Shown: positions 47,412 to 58,304, counted from the first letter of the stretch. The stretch is DNA of 64,000 nt from [Borrelia] turdi (GCF_008828755.2 NZ_QBLM01000002.1:62001-126000); one strand, 5' to 3'. The notes: generated by a model not told the origin, from the letters alone. Numbers and translations are program-made.

Positions 47412-48159
47412 ACTAAGATTAAAGTCTAGAGATGAAATTAAAAAAATAAAAGCTTCAGCGAGTTTGCTAGCGCTTACTTTGTTAGAAGTAGAAAAAAATA
47501 TTGCTCCTGGTATTAGCACCAAGGAACTTGATTTGATAGCCTATGATTTTATTATTAAAAATAAAGCTAAGCCCGCTTTTAAAGGATATCATGGGTTTAA
47601 GGGTACTATTTGCGCTTCTATTAATGAAGAGGTTATTCATGGTATTCCTGGGAAAAGAAAACTAGCTGATGGGGATATTATCAGTATTGATTGTGGGGTT
47701 ATTCTTGATGGGTTTTATAGTGATATGGCAAAAACTTTTAAAGTAGGAAGTGTAGACCCTAGTATCGATAAACTTTTAGAAGTTACAAATGCTTCTCTTT
47801 ACAAAGGTATTGCTGAGATGAAAGTGGGAAATAGAATTTTAAATATATCAAAAGCAATAGAAGAGCATATAAAACCATTTGGTTTTGGAATAGTTAGGGA
47901 ATATACGGGACATGGTGTTGGATTTCAACTTCACGAAGAACCAAGTGTTCCAAATTATTATGCTCCTTTTTTTAAAAATATTAGAATTCAAGAAGGTATG
48001 GTTTTAGCTATTGAGCCTATGGTAAACTTAAAAGGGCATAAGGTTTCAATAAAAAGTGATGGTTGGACTGTTTTCGCATCTGATCTTAGTTATTCTGCGC
48101 ACTTTGAACATACTGTTGCTGTTGTTGACGGATTGCCTTTAATTTTAAGTGAAGTTTAA
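47404..48159 (+). CDS. map: methionine aminopeptidase, type I
   Basis: Removes the initiator Met from new proteins. 251 residues with the metal-site segments ISIDCGVILDGFYSDMAKTF (about 95-114), GHGVGFQLHEEP (about 172-183), EPMV and FEHTVAV near the C-terminus. It starts at TTG 47404 behind AGGAAG (47391-47396), within the end of the TPR gene. Confidence 0.94.
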   Translation: MTKLRLKSRDEIKKIKASASLLALTLLEVEKNIAPGISTKELDLIAYDFIIKNKAKPAFKGYHGFKGTICASINEEVIHGIPGKRKLADGDIISIDCGVILDGFYSDMAKTFKVGSVDPSIDKLLEVTNASLYKGIAEMKVGNRILNISKAIEEHIKPFGFGIVREYTGHGVGFQLHEEPSVPNYYAPFFKNIRIQEGMVLAIEPMVNLKGHKVSIKSDGWTVFASDLSYSAHFEHTVAVVDGLPLILSEV

Positions 48160-48226
48160 ATTTTAAATTAATCAAATATTAAAAATTTTATTTATAAAAT
48201 AAAGTAATTATGTGGAGGTTATAAAA

Positions 48227-49651
48227 GTGGAAAAAAAGTTTTTTTCTGGATTTATTCTCAGTTTTTTGGCCTTAGGTATTGGATTTTTTATTGGAATGCA
48301 TTATCTAGATTATAATAAAAGTAATATTGTTTTTGCAGAAGAAAAGGACAATACAGTACAAGCCTTACAAGATTCTTTTAGAGAAGTTTCTAAAAAAATT
48401 TTACCATCGTCTGTAGAAGTTCATGCAACAGGGGTAATTAAGAAGAGTTTTCCTATTCCATTTTTCTTTTTTGATATGCCAGAATTTGATTCTGAGAGAA
48501 AAAGCAATTGGGCAGGGTCTGGAGTAATAATTGGTAGAGATTCTCAAAAAAAATCATTATTTTATGTGGTTACAAATAGTCACGTAGTAGATAAGGCAAC
48601 TGAGCTTGAGGTTGTATCTTATGATAAAAAAAAGCATAAGGCTAAGTTAATTGGCAAAGACGAAAAAAAGGATATTGCTCTTATTAGTTTTGAAAGCAAT
48701 GACGCAACTATTAAAGTAGCTGATCTTGGCGATAGCGATAAGCTTGAAATAGGTGATTGGGTTATGGCCGTGGGGAGTCCTTTTCAATTTAGTTTTACAG
48801 TTACAGCAGGTATTGTAAGTGGATTACAACGCTCTGCAAATCCTAATTTGCAATCAAGAAATTTATTTATTCAAACTGATGCTGCAATCAACAGAGGTAA
48901 TTCAGGTGGTCCTCTTGTAAATATAAAAGGCGAAGTTATTGGGATTAATGCTTGGATAGCTTCAAATTCTGGTGGAAATATTGGGTTAGGTTTTGCAATT
49001 CCTGTTAACAATATTAAAAGTACTGTAGATTTTTTCCTTAAAGGTAAAAAAATTGAATCAGCATGGCTTGGAATTTCTTTTTATCCGCTAAAGACAAGAG
49101 ATTCTGAAGTCCTAAAAAGCTTAGGGGTTGAAGGCAATGATGTTTCAGCGGCAATTATTGCTTCTCTTTATCCAGGTTCACCCGCTGTTAAGTCAGGGCT
49201 TAGAGCAGGAGACATTATTGCGAAGGTTAATGATGTTCCCATGAGCGTTTTTCAAGACGTTACATCATATATTAGTGATTTTTATGCTGGTGAAAAAGTA
49301 AATGTAGAAATTTTAAGAGGTAATGTCAAAAAAAATATTGAGATTATTCTTGCTGTTAGACCTAAGGAGAAAGAACTTGTTTCTTCAAAAATGTTGCCAG
49401 GTTTTGTTGTATATCCATTAGTTGAGGATATTAAAGCGCAGCTTAATTTAAGAAATTGGATTAAAGGTGTTGTTGTTGATTATATCGATAAAAATTTAGC
49501 ATCAAATATTAAGATGAAATCAGGAGATGTAATTCTTTCTGTAAATTCAAAAAGTGTTTCTAATTTAAGAGAATTTTATGATGCTCTTAAGATTGGTAAA
49601 AATACTTATAAAATTTTAAGAGACAATGATTCTTTTAATGTTTCTTTTTAG
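48227..49651 (+). CDS. htrA: serine protease/chaperone HtrA (DegP)
   Basis: Envelope quality-control protease; in B. burgdorferi it also degrades host matrix and processes P66 and others (established knowledge). 474 residues: N-terminal hydrophobic signal/anchor (about 5-24), a trypsin-like domain with triad His119 (TNSHVVD), Asp149 (KDIALISF) and Ser226 (GNSGGPL), and two PDZ domains (about 275-380 and 395-470). It starts at GTG 48227, eight bases after GGAGG (48214-48218); the GTG at 48212 is part of that site. Numbering agrees with the Ser226 mutants in the literature. Ends at a strong terminator. Confidence 0.96.
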   Translation: MEKKFFSGFILSFLALGIGFFIGMHYLDYNKSNIVFAEEKDNTVQALQDSFREVSKKILPSSVEVHATGVIKKSFPIPFFFFDMPEFDSERKSNWAGSGVIIGRDSQKKSLFYVVTNSHVVDKATELEVVSYDKKKHKAKLIGKDEKKDIALISFESNDATIKVADLGDSDKLEIGDWVMAVGSPFQFSFTVTAGIVSGLQRSANPNLQSRNLFIQTDAAINRGNSGGPLVNIKGEVIGINAWIASNSGGNIGLGFAIPVNNIKSTVDFFLKGKKIESAWLGISFYPLKTRDSEVLKSLGVEGNDVSAAIIASLYPGSPAVKSGLRAGDIIAKVNDVPMSVFQDVTSYISDFYAGEKVNVEILRGNVKKNIEIILAVRPKEKELVSSKMLPGFVVYPLVEDIKAQLNLRNWIKGVVVDYIDKNLASNIKMKSGDVILSVNSKSVSNLREFYDALKIGKNTYKILRDNDSFNVSF

Positions 49652-49665
49652 TGAATTTTAGTTTT

Positions 49666-49694
49666 GGGTTAAGAGTTTATCTTAACCCTTTTTT
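49666..49694 (+). terminator. Rho-independent terminator after htrA
   Basis: GGGTTAAGA (49666-49674), loop GTTTA, TCTTAACCC (49680-49688): a perfect 9-base-pair stem followed by a six-base T-tract. Confidence 0.92.
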
Positions 49695-49832
49695 GGTTTG
49701 TGTATAATTTGTTAAACTTCGTTTTAGATGTTGCTATTTTTATTTTACGTAAATATTTATAAGATATTTTTACAGGTAAAATATTTTGATTAAATAAAAT
49801 TTATTGTTATTAAGAAGGAATAAGTTTAAATT

Positions 49833-50426
49833 ATGAAAAAATATATTTCTTATGAAGAGATAAGAATTAATGGGTTTAAGCTTGCTTATAAAATTTATAA
49901 AGATGGATTTATTCCAGATATTATGTATGTCTCTTTGAGAGGGGGAGCCTATCTTGGTAATATTATTAGTGAATTTTTTAAATTTGTAAAAGTAGATAAG
50001 CCCCTTTTATATGCCGCTGTTGTTGCTAGATCTTATGATATTTTTAATGAGCAAAAAAAGATAATGATAGATGGTTGGACTTATGATCCAAAATATTTAA
50101 GGGCAGGCGATAAAGTTTTATTTGTTGATGATATTTTTGATACGGGCCGTACTATTGTTTATTTAAGAGGTGAGGTTTTAAAAAAAGGTATAGAGAATAA
50201 AAATGTTAAAATAGCAGTTTACGATTATAAGGATCATGGATTTGTAGATTATATTCCTGATTATTATGTTAATAAATATTCTAGCCAAGAAGAATTAAAT
50301 ACTTGGATTCATTATGGAAATCATGAATTGACTGGATTGAATGAAAGTGAATATTTGAATAGTTTTGAATATATAGATGATGAGCTTAATGAGATTTTAA
50401 AATTTTTAGCAAAAAATAAATCTTAA
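49833..50426 (+). CDS. phosphoribosyltransferase (purine-type)
   Basis: 197 residues. PRPP-binding motif VLFVDDIFDTGRTIVYL near 94-110 and a Tyr/Arg-rich N-terminal half (MYVSLRGGAYLGNIISEFF). It may salvage hypoxanthine, guanine or xanthine; purine salvage is essential in this genus. ATG 49833 is about 12 bases after AAGGAA, a long spacing. The substrate is not determined from the sequence. It ends overlapping the stop of the convergent small gene. Confidence 0.75.
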   Translation: MKKYISYEEIRINGFKLAYKIYKDGFIPDIMYVSLRGGAYLGNIISEFFKFVKVDKPLLYAAVVARSYDIFNEQKKIMIDGWTYDPKYLRAGDKVLFVDDIFDTGRTIVYLRGEVLKKGIENKNVKIAVYDYKDHGFVDYIPDYYVNKYSSQEELNTWIHYGNHELTGLNESEYLNSFEYIDDELNEILKFLAKNKS

Positions 50427-50944
50427 TTATTGTCTTCTATATATTCTATTAAAGAATATCCTTTTGTTTTTAACATTTTAATTATTATTCCTAAATTATC
50501 TTTTAATATTGGGCCGATTAAGACATGAGTTTTTTCGGTTCTAACTGGAAATTTATTAGTATTTTTAATTGCTTCAAAATTATCATTTTTATAGCTAGGA
50601 TAGACTTTAATATAATGATTTGTTGTGTAATTTCCATCATTTGCGGTGTTTTGATTGATGTTATTGCTTAAATTTCTGTTAGGATAATTAATTTTTTTTG
50701 ATTTTTGTATGTATATATTGGAATTTATATTCTTTTTGCTGTTTTCATCTTTTTTTAAAATCGATTCTTTTCTAATTTTTTTGAGATTTGAGTTTGAATC
50801 GTAAGTCTTAATTTTTTTTTTTATTTTTGTTTCTATGTTTGAAAATAATTCTAATTTATTGTTTAATTTTTCATCTTTTACTGGAAATAATCTTAATACA
50901 AAAAGAAGGAGTAACATTAATTTGTAGAGTTTTTTTAATCTCAT
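50423..50944 (-). CDS. small exported/membrane protein with a SPOR-like C-terminus
   Basis: 173 residues. One hydrophobic N-terminal segment (about 8-20: KLMLLLLFVLRLFPV), a long Lys/Asn/Ser-rich low-complexity linker (about 25-125), and a C-terminal ~45 residues (HVLIGPILKDNLGIIIKMLKTKGYSLIEYIED) matching the SPOR pattern V.VGPF....A......LK..GY. Such proteins bind denuded glycan at the division site. The match is weak. Its ATG at 50944 follows AAAGGAAA. It lies downstream of asnS on the same strand, 21 bases apart. Confidence 0.5.
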   Translation of the reverse strand: MRLKKLYKLMLLLLFVLRLFPVKDEKLNNKLELFSNIETKIKKKIKTYDSNSNLKKIRKESILKKDENSKKNINSNIYIQKSKKINYPNRNLSNNINQNTANDGNYTTNHYIKVYPSYKNDNFEAIKNTNKFPVRTEKTHVLIGPILKDNLGIIIKMLKTKGYSLIEYIEDNN

Positions 50945-50965
50945 TTCTTTGTTTCCTTTTTTTGA

Positions 50966-52354
50966 TTAAAAATAAAGATTTTTAGGAGTCCTTGGGAATG
51001 GTATTGAATCTCTTATATTAGATATTCCTGTTGAGTATTGCACTAATCTTTCAAGTCCAAGCCCAAAACCAGAATGAGGAGTGGAGCCAAATCTTCTTAG
51101 ATCAAGATACCAGTTTAGATGCTCAATGTTTAGATTTAATTCTTTTATTCTATTTTCTAATTTCTGCAAGTCATCTTCTCTTTCGCTTCCTCCTATAATC
51201 TCTCCAATTCTTGGAACAAGTATATCCATTCCTTTGACGGTTTTGTTATCTTTGTTTATTTTCATGTAAAATGCTTTAAAATTTTTTGGGTAATCAATAA
51301 CCACTACTGGTTTTTTAAAAGTCTCTTCTGTTAAGAATCTCTCGTGATCTGTTTGCAAATCTATTCCCCAGTAAGGTTTTATTTCGAAATTTTTTCTTGA
51401 GCTTTCAAGAATTTCAATTGCTTTAGTATAGGTAATAACTTCAAAATTTGAATTTATTACGTTTTCTAATTTTTTGATTAAACCTTTTTCGATGTAACTT
51501 TCTAAAAAATCCATATCTTGTGAGCATTCATTTAAAATTGAACTTAAAAGATATTTTAAGAGGTCTTCTGCTAGGGTGATGTTGTCGTCAAGTTTGTAAA
51601 AAGCCATTTCTGGTTCTATCATCCAGAATTCTGAAGCGTGGCGTGTAGTATTAGAATTTTCTGCTCGAAATGTTGGACCGAATGTGTATATTTTAGATAA
51701 AGCCATTGCATATGCTTCACCGTGCAATTGACCAGTGACAGATAGAAAAGCTTCTTTTCCAAAAAAATCATCTTTAAAATCAATATTACTAAGTGTATTG
51801 GTTGGTTTGTTGAATTTTAATGTGGAAACTCTAAACAGTTCCCCAGCGCCTTCTCCATCATTTGATGTAATTATTGGTGTATTAATATAGAAAAACCCAT
51901 TTTTTTGGAAATATTCATGAATCTTGTATGAAATTTTATTTCTTACTCTAGCAATAGCTCCAAATGTGTTGGTTCTTATTCTTAAATGAGGTATTTCTCT
52001 TAAAAATTCAAAGGTATGTCTTTTTTTTTGCAGTGGGTAAGTTTTTGAATCTGTTTCTCCGATTACATTAAAACTATATGTTTTTATTTCATAATTTTGT
52101 CCTTTTGCAGGACTTTCTACTAATAAACCTGTTAACGATATGCTTGCTCCTGTTGTTAATTTTTTTAGATCTTTTTCAGCAAATTGACTTTCTTCTTCGT
52201 TTATTACAGCTTGAATTCCTTTAAGCGTTGAACCATCATTAATTTCTATAAATCCAATCTTACCATTACTCCTCTTGGTTCTAATCCACCCGTTTATTGT
52301 AACATTGCTGTTTAAAATTGGATTTTCTAAAATATCTTTAATGCTTGCAAACAT
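50966..52354 (-). CDS. asnS: asparaginyl-tRNA synthetase
   Basis: Charges tRNA-Asn. 462 residues: N-terminal OB anticodon-binding domain (about 15-100: VTINGWIRTKRSNGKIGFIEINDGS), then a class II core with FRAENSNTTRHASEFWMIEPEMAF (motif 2) and the C-terminal HSGFGLGLERLVQYSTGI (motif 3) near 420-437. The start is at ATG 52354 (MFASIKDILENP) behind AAGGTGAT; the longer open frame to 52435 lacks support. Divergent from murI. Confidence 0.95.
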   Translation of the reverse strand: MFASIKDILENPILNSNVTINGWIRTKRSNGKIGFIEINDGSTLKGIQAVINEEESQFAEKDLKKLTTGASISLTGLLVESPAKGQNYEIKTYSFNVIGETDSKTYPLQKKRHTFEFLREIPHLRIRTNTFGAIARVRNKISYKIHEYFQKNGFFYINTPIITSNDGEGAGELFRVSTLKFNKPTNTLSNIDFKDDFFGKEAFLSVTGQLHGEAYAMALSKIYTFGPTFRAENSNTTRHASEFWMIEPEMAFYKLDDNITLAEDLLKYLLSSILNECSQDMDFLESYIEKGLIKKLENVINSNFEVITYTKAIEILESSRKNFEIKPYWGIDLQTDHERFLTEETFKKPVVVIDYPKNFKAFYMKINKDNKTVKGMDILVPRIGEIIGGSEREDDLQKLENRIKELNLNIEHLNWYLDLRRFGSTPHSGFGLGLERLVQYSTGISNIRDSIPFPRTPKNLYF

Positions 52355-52458
52355 TTTATTTATCACCTTAAAATTTATTAATATTGCTAAATCAATTTTA
52401 TTATAGCTTAAAACCTTTTTTAAAAAAACATTCAAAACATTTTTTATTATTTTAATTC

Positions 52459-52487
52459 TTGAAATTAACTTTGTTAATATTTATACT
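52459..52487 (+). promoter_or_regulatory. sigma70 promoter of murI-rsgA-mutS2
   Basis: TTGAAA at 52459-52464, a 17-base spacer and TATACT at 52482-52487, transcription start near 52494. Because the transcript starts after the ATG at 52488, that ATG cannot be the murI start. Confidence 0.8.
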
Positions 52488-52517
52488 ATGGTTTTTAGGA
52501 GTGATTATTATTTTGTA

Positions 52518-53300
52518 ATGAAAAATTTCAAAGAAGTAATAATTGTTTTTGATTCAGGAGTAGGAGGGCTTTCTTATTTTAAATATATTAAAAGTAAAAT
52601 CAAGGGATGCCAATATGTTTATGTTGCCGATAATAAAAATTTTCCTTATGGAGAGAAGAGCTCAGAATATCTTTTAGAAGCAGTTTTGTGTTTAATTGAG
52701 AAACTTAAAAGAATCTATAATATTGGTGCATTAATTTTGGCTTGCAATACAATTTCTGTTAGTGTGTACAATAAATTAAATTTGGTTTTTCCAGTAGTCT
52801 ATACTTTGCCAGAGATAAGTTCAGCTTCAGAGCTTGCTTTAAAAAGAGTTCTTTTGATTGCAACAAATACTACTCTTGAGAGCAAATTTGTTAAAGATCA
52901 AGTAAATATGCATTATGATTTGATTGTAAAATCTGCTGGAGAGCTTGTTAATTTTGTTGAATATGGAGAGAAGTATAAAAAAGATGCTCTTAGCTGTTTA
53001 GAAGCTTTAAAATTTGAAGTTGCAAACACCGGTAGAGAAATTGTTTTTCTTGGATGCACGCATTATTTGCATATTAAGGCAATGATAGAAGATTTTTTAA
53101 AAATTCCTGTTTATGAGAATCGTGAATTAGTGGTACAAAATCTTATTAGGGTAATGAATTTATCCGAACGTAAACGAAACTATTATGAAAAGGATATTCA
53201 TTTTGTAGATGAATTTTATTTGACTAGAAACGAAAATTTGACTTTTTATCAAAATTTTTGCAAAAAATATAATCTCCACTTTAAAGGAACGATAGTTTGA
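52518..53300 (+). CDS. murI: glutamate racemase
   Basis: Makes D-glutamate for peptidoglycan. 260 residues with the two catalytic cysteines Cys76 ([10 protein letters not shown]) and Cys180 (LGCTHY) and the [11 protein letters not shown] opening. The start is set at ATG 52518; an AGGAG at 52497-52501 lies 16 bases upstream, rather far. An ATG at 52488 in the same frame is excluded because it lies before the expected transcript start. The rsgA start codon overlaps its stop. Confidence 0.9.
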   Translation: MKNFKEVIIVFDSGVGGLSYFKYIKSKIKGCQYVYVADNKNFPYGEKSSEYLLEAVLCLIEKLKRIYNIGALILACNTISVSVYNKLNLVFPVVYTLPEISSASELALKRVLLIATNTTLESKFVKDQVNMHYDLIVKSAGELVNFVEYGEKYKKDALSCLEALKFEVANTGREIVFLGCTHYLHIKAMIEDFLKIPVYENRELVVQNLIRVMNLSERKRNYYEKDIHFVDEFYLTRNENLTFYQNFCKKYNLHFKGTIV

Positions 53301-54220
53301 ATTATCTTAAATTTGAAGTTATTTGGGGAGTTAATAATATATATTCTATTTTAGAGCTTGGCAGTAAATTAATTTATGAGGGAATTTTTAAGGGCAAGGT
53401 ATTAGAAACAGGTTGTAAGGAGTATAGCCCTTTAGTTCCAGGAGATGTAGTCTTGGGATATATTTATAGTTCTCGTAAGGTGTATATTGATAGGCGAATA
53501 AGTAGAAAAAATATTCTTTGGCGCTATAACAGAAAAGCAGATCTCAGGCAGACAATTGTTTCTAATGTTGACAATGTTTTGATTGTAAATTCTGCTAACT
53601 TTCCTGAGATGAAAAATTTTTTTATTGACAGGGTTCTTGTTGTTGCAGAAGAGCAAAATATTGTTCCTGTTATTGTGATTAATAAAATTGATAAAGGAAT
53701 AAGCCGGAAGGTTGAAGAATTTTCTGAAATTTATAAAAATCTAGGATACAAGGTTTTAAAAACCTCTGTTAAAACTTTTGAGGGCATCAAAGAAGTAAAA
53801 GAGATTTTGAGAAATTCAAGAACTTCTTTTATTGGTCAGTCTGGTGTTGGAAAATCCTCATTAATAAATTTGATTGATTCAAGAGCTTCTCAATCAGTAA
53901 ATGAAATCTCACATAGGTATTCTAGAGGAAAACATACCACTGTTTATTCAATATCATTTCATTCTGAGAGCGGGATAATAGTTGATACTCCCGGAATAAA
54001 AGAGTTTGGAATTGAAACATTACCTTTTGAGAATCTTAAGTATTATTTTAAAGAGTTTGAAAATTTTGCTAGTTTTTGTAAATATAAATCCTGTTTACAT
54101 GTTAGCGAACCTTGTTGTTTTGTTACAAGCTCTTTAGGTAATGGTATTTCCAAGCTTAGGTATGAAAGTTATTTAAAGATTTTATCAGAGCTTAAAAATT
54201 ATAAAAATTATGCAAGATAA
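53297..54220 (+). CDS. rsgA: ribosome small-subunit GTPase RsgA
   Basis: Late 30S assembly GTPase. 307 residues: N-terminal OB-fold (about 20-75), circularly permuted GTPase with NKID (G4) first near 135, then GQSGVGKSS (G1) near 180 and DTPGIKEFG (G3) near 232, and a zinc knuckle [14 protein letters not shown] near 257-271. It starts at TTG 53297, overlapping the murI stop; AAGGAA lies about eight bases upstream. mutS2 starts inside its last 11 bases. Confidence 0.93.
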   Translation: MNYLKFEVIWGVNNIYSILELGSKLIYEGIFKGKVLETGCKEYSPLVPGDVVLGYIYSSRKVYIDRRISRKNILWRYNRKADLRQTIVSNVDNVLIVNSANFPEMKNFFIDRVLVVAEEQNIVPVIVINKIDKGISRKVEEFSEIYKNLGYKVLKTSVKTFEGIKEVKEILRNSRTSFIGQSGVGKSSLINLIDSRASQSVNEISHRYSRGKHTTVYSISFHSESGIIVDTPGIKEFGIETLPFENLKYYFKEFENFASFCKYKSCLHVSEPCCFVTSSLGNGISKLRYESYLKILSELKNYKNYAR

Positions 54221-56546
54221 ATATTTAAAAAATATTGATTTTTATGAAATTTTATCTTTAGTATCTAAGTATGTTTCTAGTCCAGACACTGTTAATTTAC
54301 TAAATAATCAAGAAATATTAAAAACAAGAGAAAGCTTAGAGAAAATGTTTTCTTTTGTGAATCTCATTAGAATGCTTTTTGATAGTTGTAAAGGATATCC
54401 AAACTCTTTTATAAATAGCTTAAAATATCCCATTTCATTATTAACAAAAGAAAATTCAAGAGTTTCTATTGAAAATTTGAGAGATATTATAGAGTTTTTA
54501 GATGAGGTTTTGCGAATAAATTTATTTTTACATAAAAATATTGATATCAAGCATTTTAATGTGCGGATTTTATCCGATTTATTATTTTTAAGCCCAGAGC
54601 TAAGAAATTTGCTTAGTGAATTAAAAGAATATATAGATGTTGATGCTCTTGAATTAAAAAGTGGTGTTGTAAAAGAATATGATTCGATTGAATTTGAGAT
54701 TAAAAATTTAAATAGACGAGTTGAAAAACAGATAAAAAGAATAATTAGCTTGAATTTAGAATATTTGGCTTCTAATTTTGTTTATTATAAATCTAATAAA
54801 TATACCCTTGCTCTTAAGTCTAATTTTAAAGGTAAAGTTAAGGGTAATGTTATTTCTGTTTCGTCATCAGGTGAAACATTTTATATTGAACCAAATGATA
54901 TTGTAAATGATAACAATAGATTAAATTTTTTGAATTTAGAAAAAAAAAGAATAATTTTAAAAATTTTGCAGAACCTTTCTGATAAGGTTCATAGTAACAT
55001 TGTTCTTTTAGATAATCTTTATAATAATTTTTTGTATTATGATTCTTTAAAGGCACGAGCGATTTATGGAATCAAAACCAAAGGGGTATTTCCTGAGATT
55101 TCAAATGCATTAAATATTTTTGATGCACACCATCCTTTGTTAAAGGATTCAAAGGCAATAACTTTTACTCCTGCTGAAAATCGTGTTGTAATTATTACCG
55201 GTCCTAATGCTGGTGGAAAAACGGTAACTTTAAAGACGATTGGACTGCTTAGTGCAATGTTTCAATTTGGGATTCCTATTCTTGTTAGTGAGGCTAGCAC
55301 TTTTAAAATTTTTGATAACATTTTTATTGATATTGGTGATGAGCAGTCAATTTCTAATTCCCTTTCGACTTTTTCAAGCCATATGAGCAATATTTCTTAT
55401 ATTTTAAAACATAGTACAAAAAATAGTCTTGTAATATTTGATGAATTTTGCTCAGGAACAGACATTGATCAAGGGCAGGCGCTTGCTATTTCAATTCTTG
55501 AATATCTAATTAATATTAATTCTTATGTTTTAATATCAACTCATTATAACGCTCTTAAATATTTTGCATATACTAATGAGGGGGTTATTAATGCTTCTAT
55601 GCGAATGGATTTAGAGACAATGCAACCCAATTATAATTTAGTTTTTTCCATTCCTGGTGAAAGTTATGCATTTAATGTTGCTAGTAGAGTTTTGATTGAC
55701 AGTAGTATAATAATGCGTGCTAATGAGATTTATTTATCTCAAAAAACAGAAGTTAATAAAATTTTAGAAAGATTAATAGAAAAAGAGAAAGATTTGATTT
55801 TAATTAAAGAAAGCATGAATAAGAAATTAATCCAAATAGAATTACAAGAAAAAGAAGTGGAAAATATTTATCAAGATCTTTTATTAAAAGAAAAAAATAT
55901 TGAGACAGAGCTTTTAAATGAGCAGAATGAATTTTTAAAAAATTCAAGAAAAGCTTTAGAAAATTTAGTTAGAGAAATAAAAGAGGGCAATATTAATATT
56001 GCAAAAAATAAAGCTTTTATATCAGATTTAGAAAAAAATATAGACTTCAAGTTAAATAAAGTAAATTCTATTAACAATAAGAGAAATATATCAACAGATT
56101 TTAAAATAGGAGACAGGGTTAGAATAGTTAATTCTAATGCAAAAGGAAAAATAGTTGGGATTTCTAAAAAGAAGATTACTGTTAATGTAGGTGCTTTTAA
56201 TGTTAGTGTTTCTAGTTCAGAGATATCTTTGGAAAACTTTATAGAGCAAAAAAAAGAAGGCAGTAAAAATTTTAGCTTTTCAATTGATTATAATAAGGAG
56301 AACCCGGTAAGTTTTACTATTGATATTAGAGGTATGAGGTCTGTTGATGCTCTAGACTTTTTGAATAAGAAAATAGATAATATTATATTAAATGGCATTA
56401 ATAAATTTGAGATCATCCATGGAAAAGGGGAGGGTTATCTTATGAGGGAAGTTCACAATCTGTTAAAAGAGTTTAAGTTTGTTAAAAAATATTATTTTGC
56501 TCATCCTAGTGATGGAGGGGCTGGAAAAACTATAGTTGAGATTTAA
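54210..56546 (+). CDS. mutS2: MutS2 endonuclease/ATPase with Smr domain
   Basis: MutS2 acts on recombination intermediates and, in some bacteria, on collided ribosomes; it has no mismatch-recognition domain. 778 residues: a helical core (about 1-290), an ATPase with GPNAGGKT near 331-338 and [10 protein letters not shown] near 410, a coiled coil (about 505-625) and a C-terminal Smr nuclease domain (about 705-778: [16 protein letters not shown] and HGKGEG). The ATG at 54210 lies within rsgA. Third gene of the murI operon. Confidence 0.93.
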   Translation: MQDKYLKNIDFYEILSLVSKYVSSPDTVNLLNNQEILKTRESLEKMFSFVNLIRMLFDSCKGYPNSFINSLKYPISLLTKENSRVSIENLRDIIEFLDEVLRINLFLHKNIDIKHFNVRILSDLLFLSPELRNLLSELKEYIDVDALELKSGVVKEYDSIEFEIKNLNRRVEKQIKRIISLNLEYLASNFVYYKSNKYTLALKSNFKGKVKGNVISVSSSGETFYIEPNDIVNDNNRLNFLNLEKKRIILKILQNLSDKVHSNIVLLDNLYNNFLYYDSLKARAIYGIKTKGVFPEISNALNIFDAHHPLLKDSKAITFTPAENRVVIITGPNAGGKTVTLKTIGLLSAMFQFGIPILVSEASTFKIFDNIFIDIGDEQSISNSLSTFSSHMSNISYILKHSTKNSLVIFDEFCSGTDIDQGQALAISILEYLININSYVLISTHYNALKYFAYTNEGVINASMRMDLETMQPNYNLVFSIPGESYAFNVASRVLIDSSIIMRANEIYLSQKTEVNKILERLIEKEKDLILIKESMNKKLIQIELQEKEVENIYQDLLLKEKNIETELLNEQNEFLKNSRKALENLVREIKEGNINIAKNKAFISDLEKNIDFKLNKVNSINNKRNISTDFKIGDRVRIVNSNAKGKIVGISKKKITVNVGAFNVSVSSSEISLENFIEQKKEGSKNFSFSIDYNKENPVSFTIDIRGMRSVDALDFLNKKIDNIILNGINKFEIIHGKGEGYLMREVHNLLKEFKFVKKYYFAHPSDGGAGKTIVEI

Positions 56547-56551
56547 TTTAA

Positions 56552-56938
56552 GTGAATATAGCAAAATTTGATGAATTTGAAAATATATTGTTCCACATTT
56601 GTCTTGATGTTGATTTTGTGCTTGAAGATGAATTTGGAAATTCTTATGATATTCATCCCAATAGGCCTTTTAGGGGCAAGGCTGCAAACGGTCTTTTGGA
56701 TGGTCTTTTTAGCGTTACAACAACTTTTACATCAGGCTATGGATCTAGGTTTGGAAGAGGTTATTTGATTATTATTGAGATATTGACTTTAAATTTTGTT
56801 GATGGTGAGTTTTGGGATAAGATAAATAGAAGAGGTATTGAAATCTTCAGAGAAGAGCTTAAAAATAAATTTCCAAGCAAAAATCTTGAGATAGTGCTTG
56901 ATGGTAATGTTTATAAAATTATTGGGCCATTTTTTTAA
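56552..56938 (+). CDS. small protein of unknown function
   Basis: 128 residues, soluble, no signal. Visible features: a Gly/Arg/Phe-rich centre (TFTSGYGSRFGRGYLI near 57-72) and a polar N-terminal half with HPNRPFRGKAANGLLDG near 35-51. No family recognised. It starts at GTG 56552, five bases after mutS2, so it is likely the last gene of that operon. Conserved in Borrelia as hypothetical (from memory). Confidence 0.6.
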   Translation: MNIAKFDEFENILFHICLDVDFVLEDEFGNSYDIHPNRPFRGKAANGLLDGLFSVTTTFTSGYGSRFGRGYLIIIEILTLNFVDGEFWDKINRRGIEIFREELKNKFPSKNLEIVLDGNVYKIIGPFF

Positions 56939-57013
56939 TGGTTGTATTATTTCTAATAATTGAAAGTTAATATCTTCTTTAAAGAAGTATTGTTGTACTA
57001 ATTTTAGTATGTC

Positions 57014-57046
57014 TTATTAATATTATAATATTTTTAATATTAATAA
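57014..57046. repeat. 11-base perfect inverted repeat upstream of the V-type ATPase operon
   Basis: TTATTAATATT (57014-57024), an 11-base loop, AATATTAATAA (57036-57046); only A and T. It lies just before a TATACT box at 57053-57058 that could be the operon's -10 element. A separate 14-base palindrome CTTCTTTAAAGAAG is at 56974-56987, between the end of the previous gene and this one, and may terminate it or act as an operator. Confidence 0.5.
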
Positions 57047-57136
57047 TTATTGTATACTTTTTAAAGTTTTATTTGCTAGTAAGCGTTGATTTGTTATTGA
57101 GTTATTATTTTTATGTTTACGATATAAGGAGTTTTA

Positions 57137-57736
57137 ATGCAATTTGAAGTAAAGGATCTGATAAATAAAATTAAAAAAGATGGACTTGAAGAGGCTGAGA
57201 GAGTGTCTAACGATATTATTTCTAAGGCTAAAAAAGAAGCAGAAGAAATAGTTTCTAGAGCAGAAGAATCTGCTAGAGTATTAAAGGTAAAATTAGAAAA
57301 AGAAGTTGATGATTATAAACGTCATGCCCTTGAAGCTTCTCGTCAAGCAATCAGAGATTTAATTATTGGCGTTGAAAAGAATCTTAAATCTCTTTTTGAA
57401 AATACTTTAAAAGATAATGTGGCAGAAGTTTTTAGTGATAATAATTTCTTAGCAGAGCTTATAATTAAAATAACGGATTATTGGATTAAAGAAGAAAAAT
57501 TAGTTGTTCAATTAAATGAATCTGATTTTTCTAACTTAGAGCAGATATTAAGATTAAAACTTGAAAATAAGCTTAAGGAAGGGATAGAGATTAAACCTTT
57601 CAAAGGTATAAGCAAAGGTTTTAAGATTCAAAAGAAGAATGTTGGTTTGCAGTATGATTTTTCAGTGGAAACTATTGCAGACATTCTTTTTGATTATCTT
57701 AATCCAAGATTTAAGGAAGTTATAAAGGTGATCTAG
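57137..57736 (+). CDS. atpE: V-type ATP synthase subunit E
   Basis: Peripheral stalk subunit of the V/A-type ATPase. 199 residues: a long N-terminal coiled coil (about 1-75: RVSNDIISKAKKEAEEIVSRAEESARVLKVKLEK) and a compact C-terminal domain (about 110-199). The ATG at 57137 follows AAGGAG. First gene of the operon. Confidence 0.9.
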   Translation: MQFEVKDLINKIKKDGLEEAERVSNDIISKAKKEAEEIVSRAEESARVLKVKLEKEVDDYKRHALEASRQAIRDLIIGVEKNLKSLFENTLKDNVAEVFSDNNFLAELIIKITDYWIKEEKLVVQLNESDFSNLEQILRLKLENKLKEGIEIKPFKGISKGFKIQKKNVGLQYDFSVETIADILFDYLNPRFKEVIKVI

Positions 57737-57745
57737 GAGACTTTT

Positions 57746-58291
57746 GTGTTAAATTCATATTATTATGTTTTATCTTCTTTGCCTTATATTGATTTAAAAT
57801 CTTTAAAAAATTATAGTGTTTCAGATTTTTTGAATAATGTCGAAATTTCTTTAAGCAAAAAGGACTTTAATTTTTTAAAAGATTTGTTAGAATTTAAGGT
57901 AGATAGGGATAAATCAAGAGTTGTTGATCTTTTTCTTGATTTTGAAGATACAATAAGGTATACACTTGCAGTTTTAAGAGCAGAAAAATTGGGATTACCT
58001 AGGGATTTTTATTTGGAATCTGCTTATTTTTCTAGTTATTATTTAAATGTTTTGAGAAATATTTGTTTGAAAGAAAATTCTTTCGAAATAGAGTTAAGTT
58101 TTGACCTTCTTAAGTGGCAATTTTTGAATGATCTTGAGGTTGGATATGAATTTGATTTTGAGAAAGTAATAATTTACTTTTTAAAGCTAAGGTTATTTTT
58201 AAAACATAATTCATTTAAAGAAGAATTGGGTATTCAAAATTTTGACAATATTTGTCAAAATTTAATTGATAAAAGTAATGAAAAGGTTTAG
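57746..58291 (+). CDS. V-type ATPase-associated protein (DUF2764-like)
   Basis: 181 residues, all-helical look, no motif. Its place between subunit E and A fits the DUF2764 proteins found there in spirochaetes and Bacteroidetes, which may stand in for the C (central-stalk adaptor) subunit; that role is inference. It starts at GTG 57746 behind GGAGA. It ends 13 bases before the subunit A start. Confidence 0.65.
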   Translation: MLNSYYYVLSSLPYIDLKSLKNYSVSDFLNNVEISLSKKDFNFLKDLLEFKVDRDKSRVVDLFLDFEDTIRYTLAVLRAEKLGLPRDFYLESAYFSSYYLNVLRNICLKENSFEIELSFDLLKWQFLNDLEVGYEFDFEKVIIYFLKLRLFLKHNSFKEELGIQNFDNICQNLIDKSNEKV

Positions 58292-58304
58292 AAAAGGAAT
58301 TTTA

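Noticed and set aside
52355..52435. Longer N-terminus for asnS
   Set aside because: No ribosome site upstream and the extra residues do not look like part of the OB domain; ATG 52354 has AAGGTGAT.
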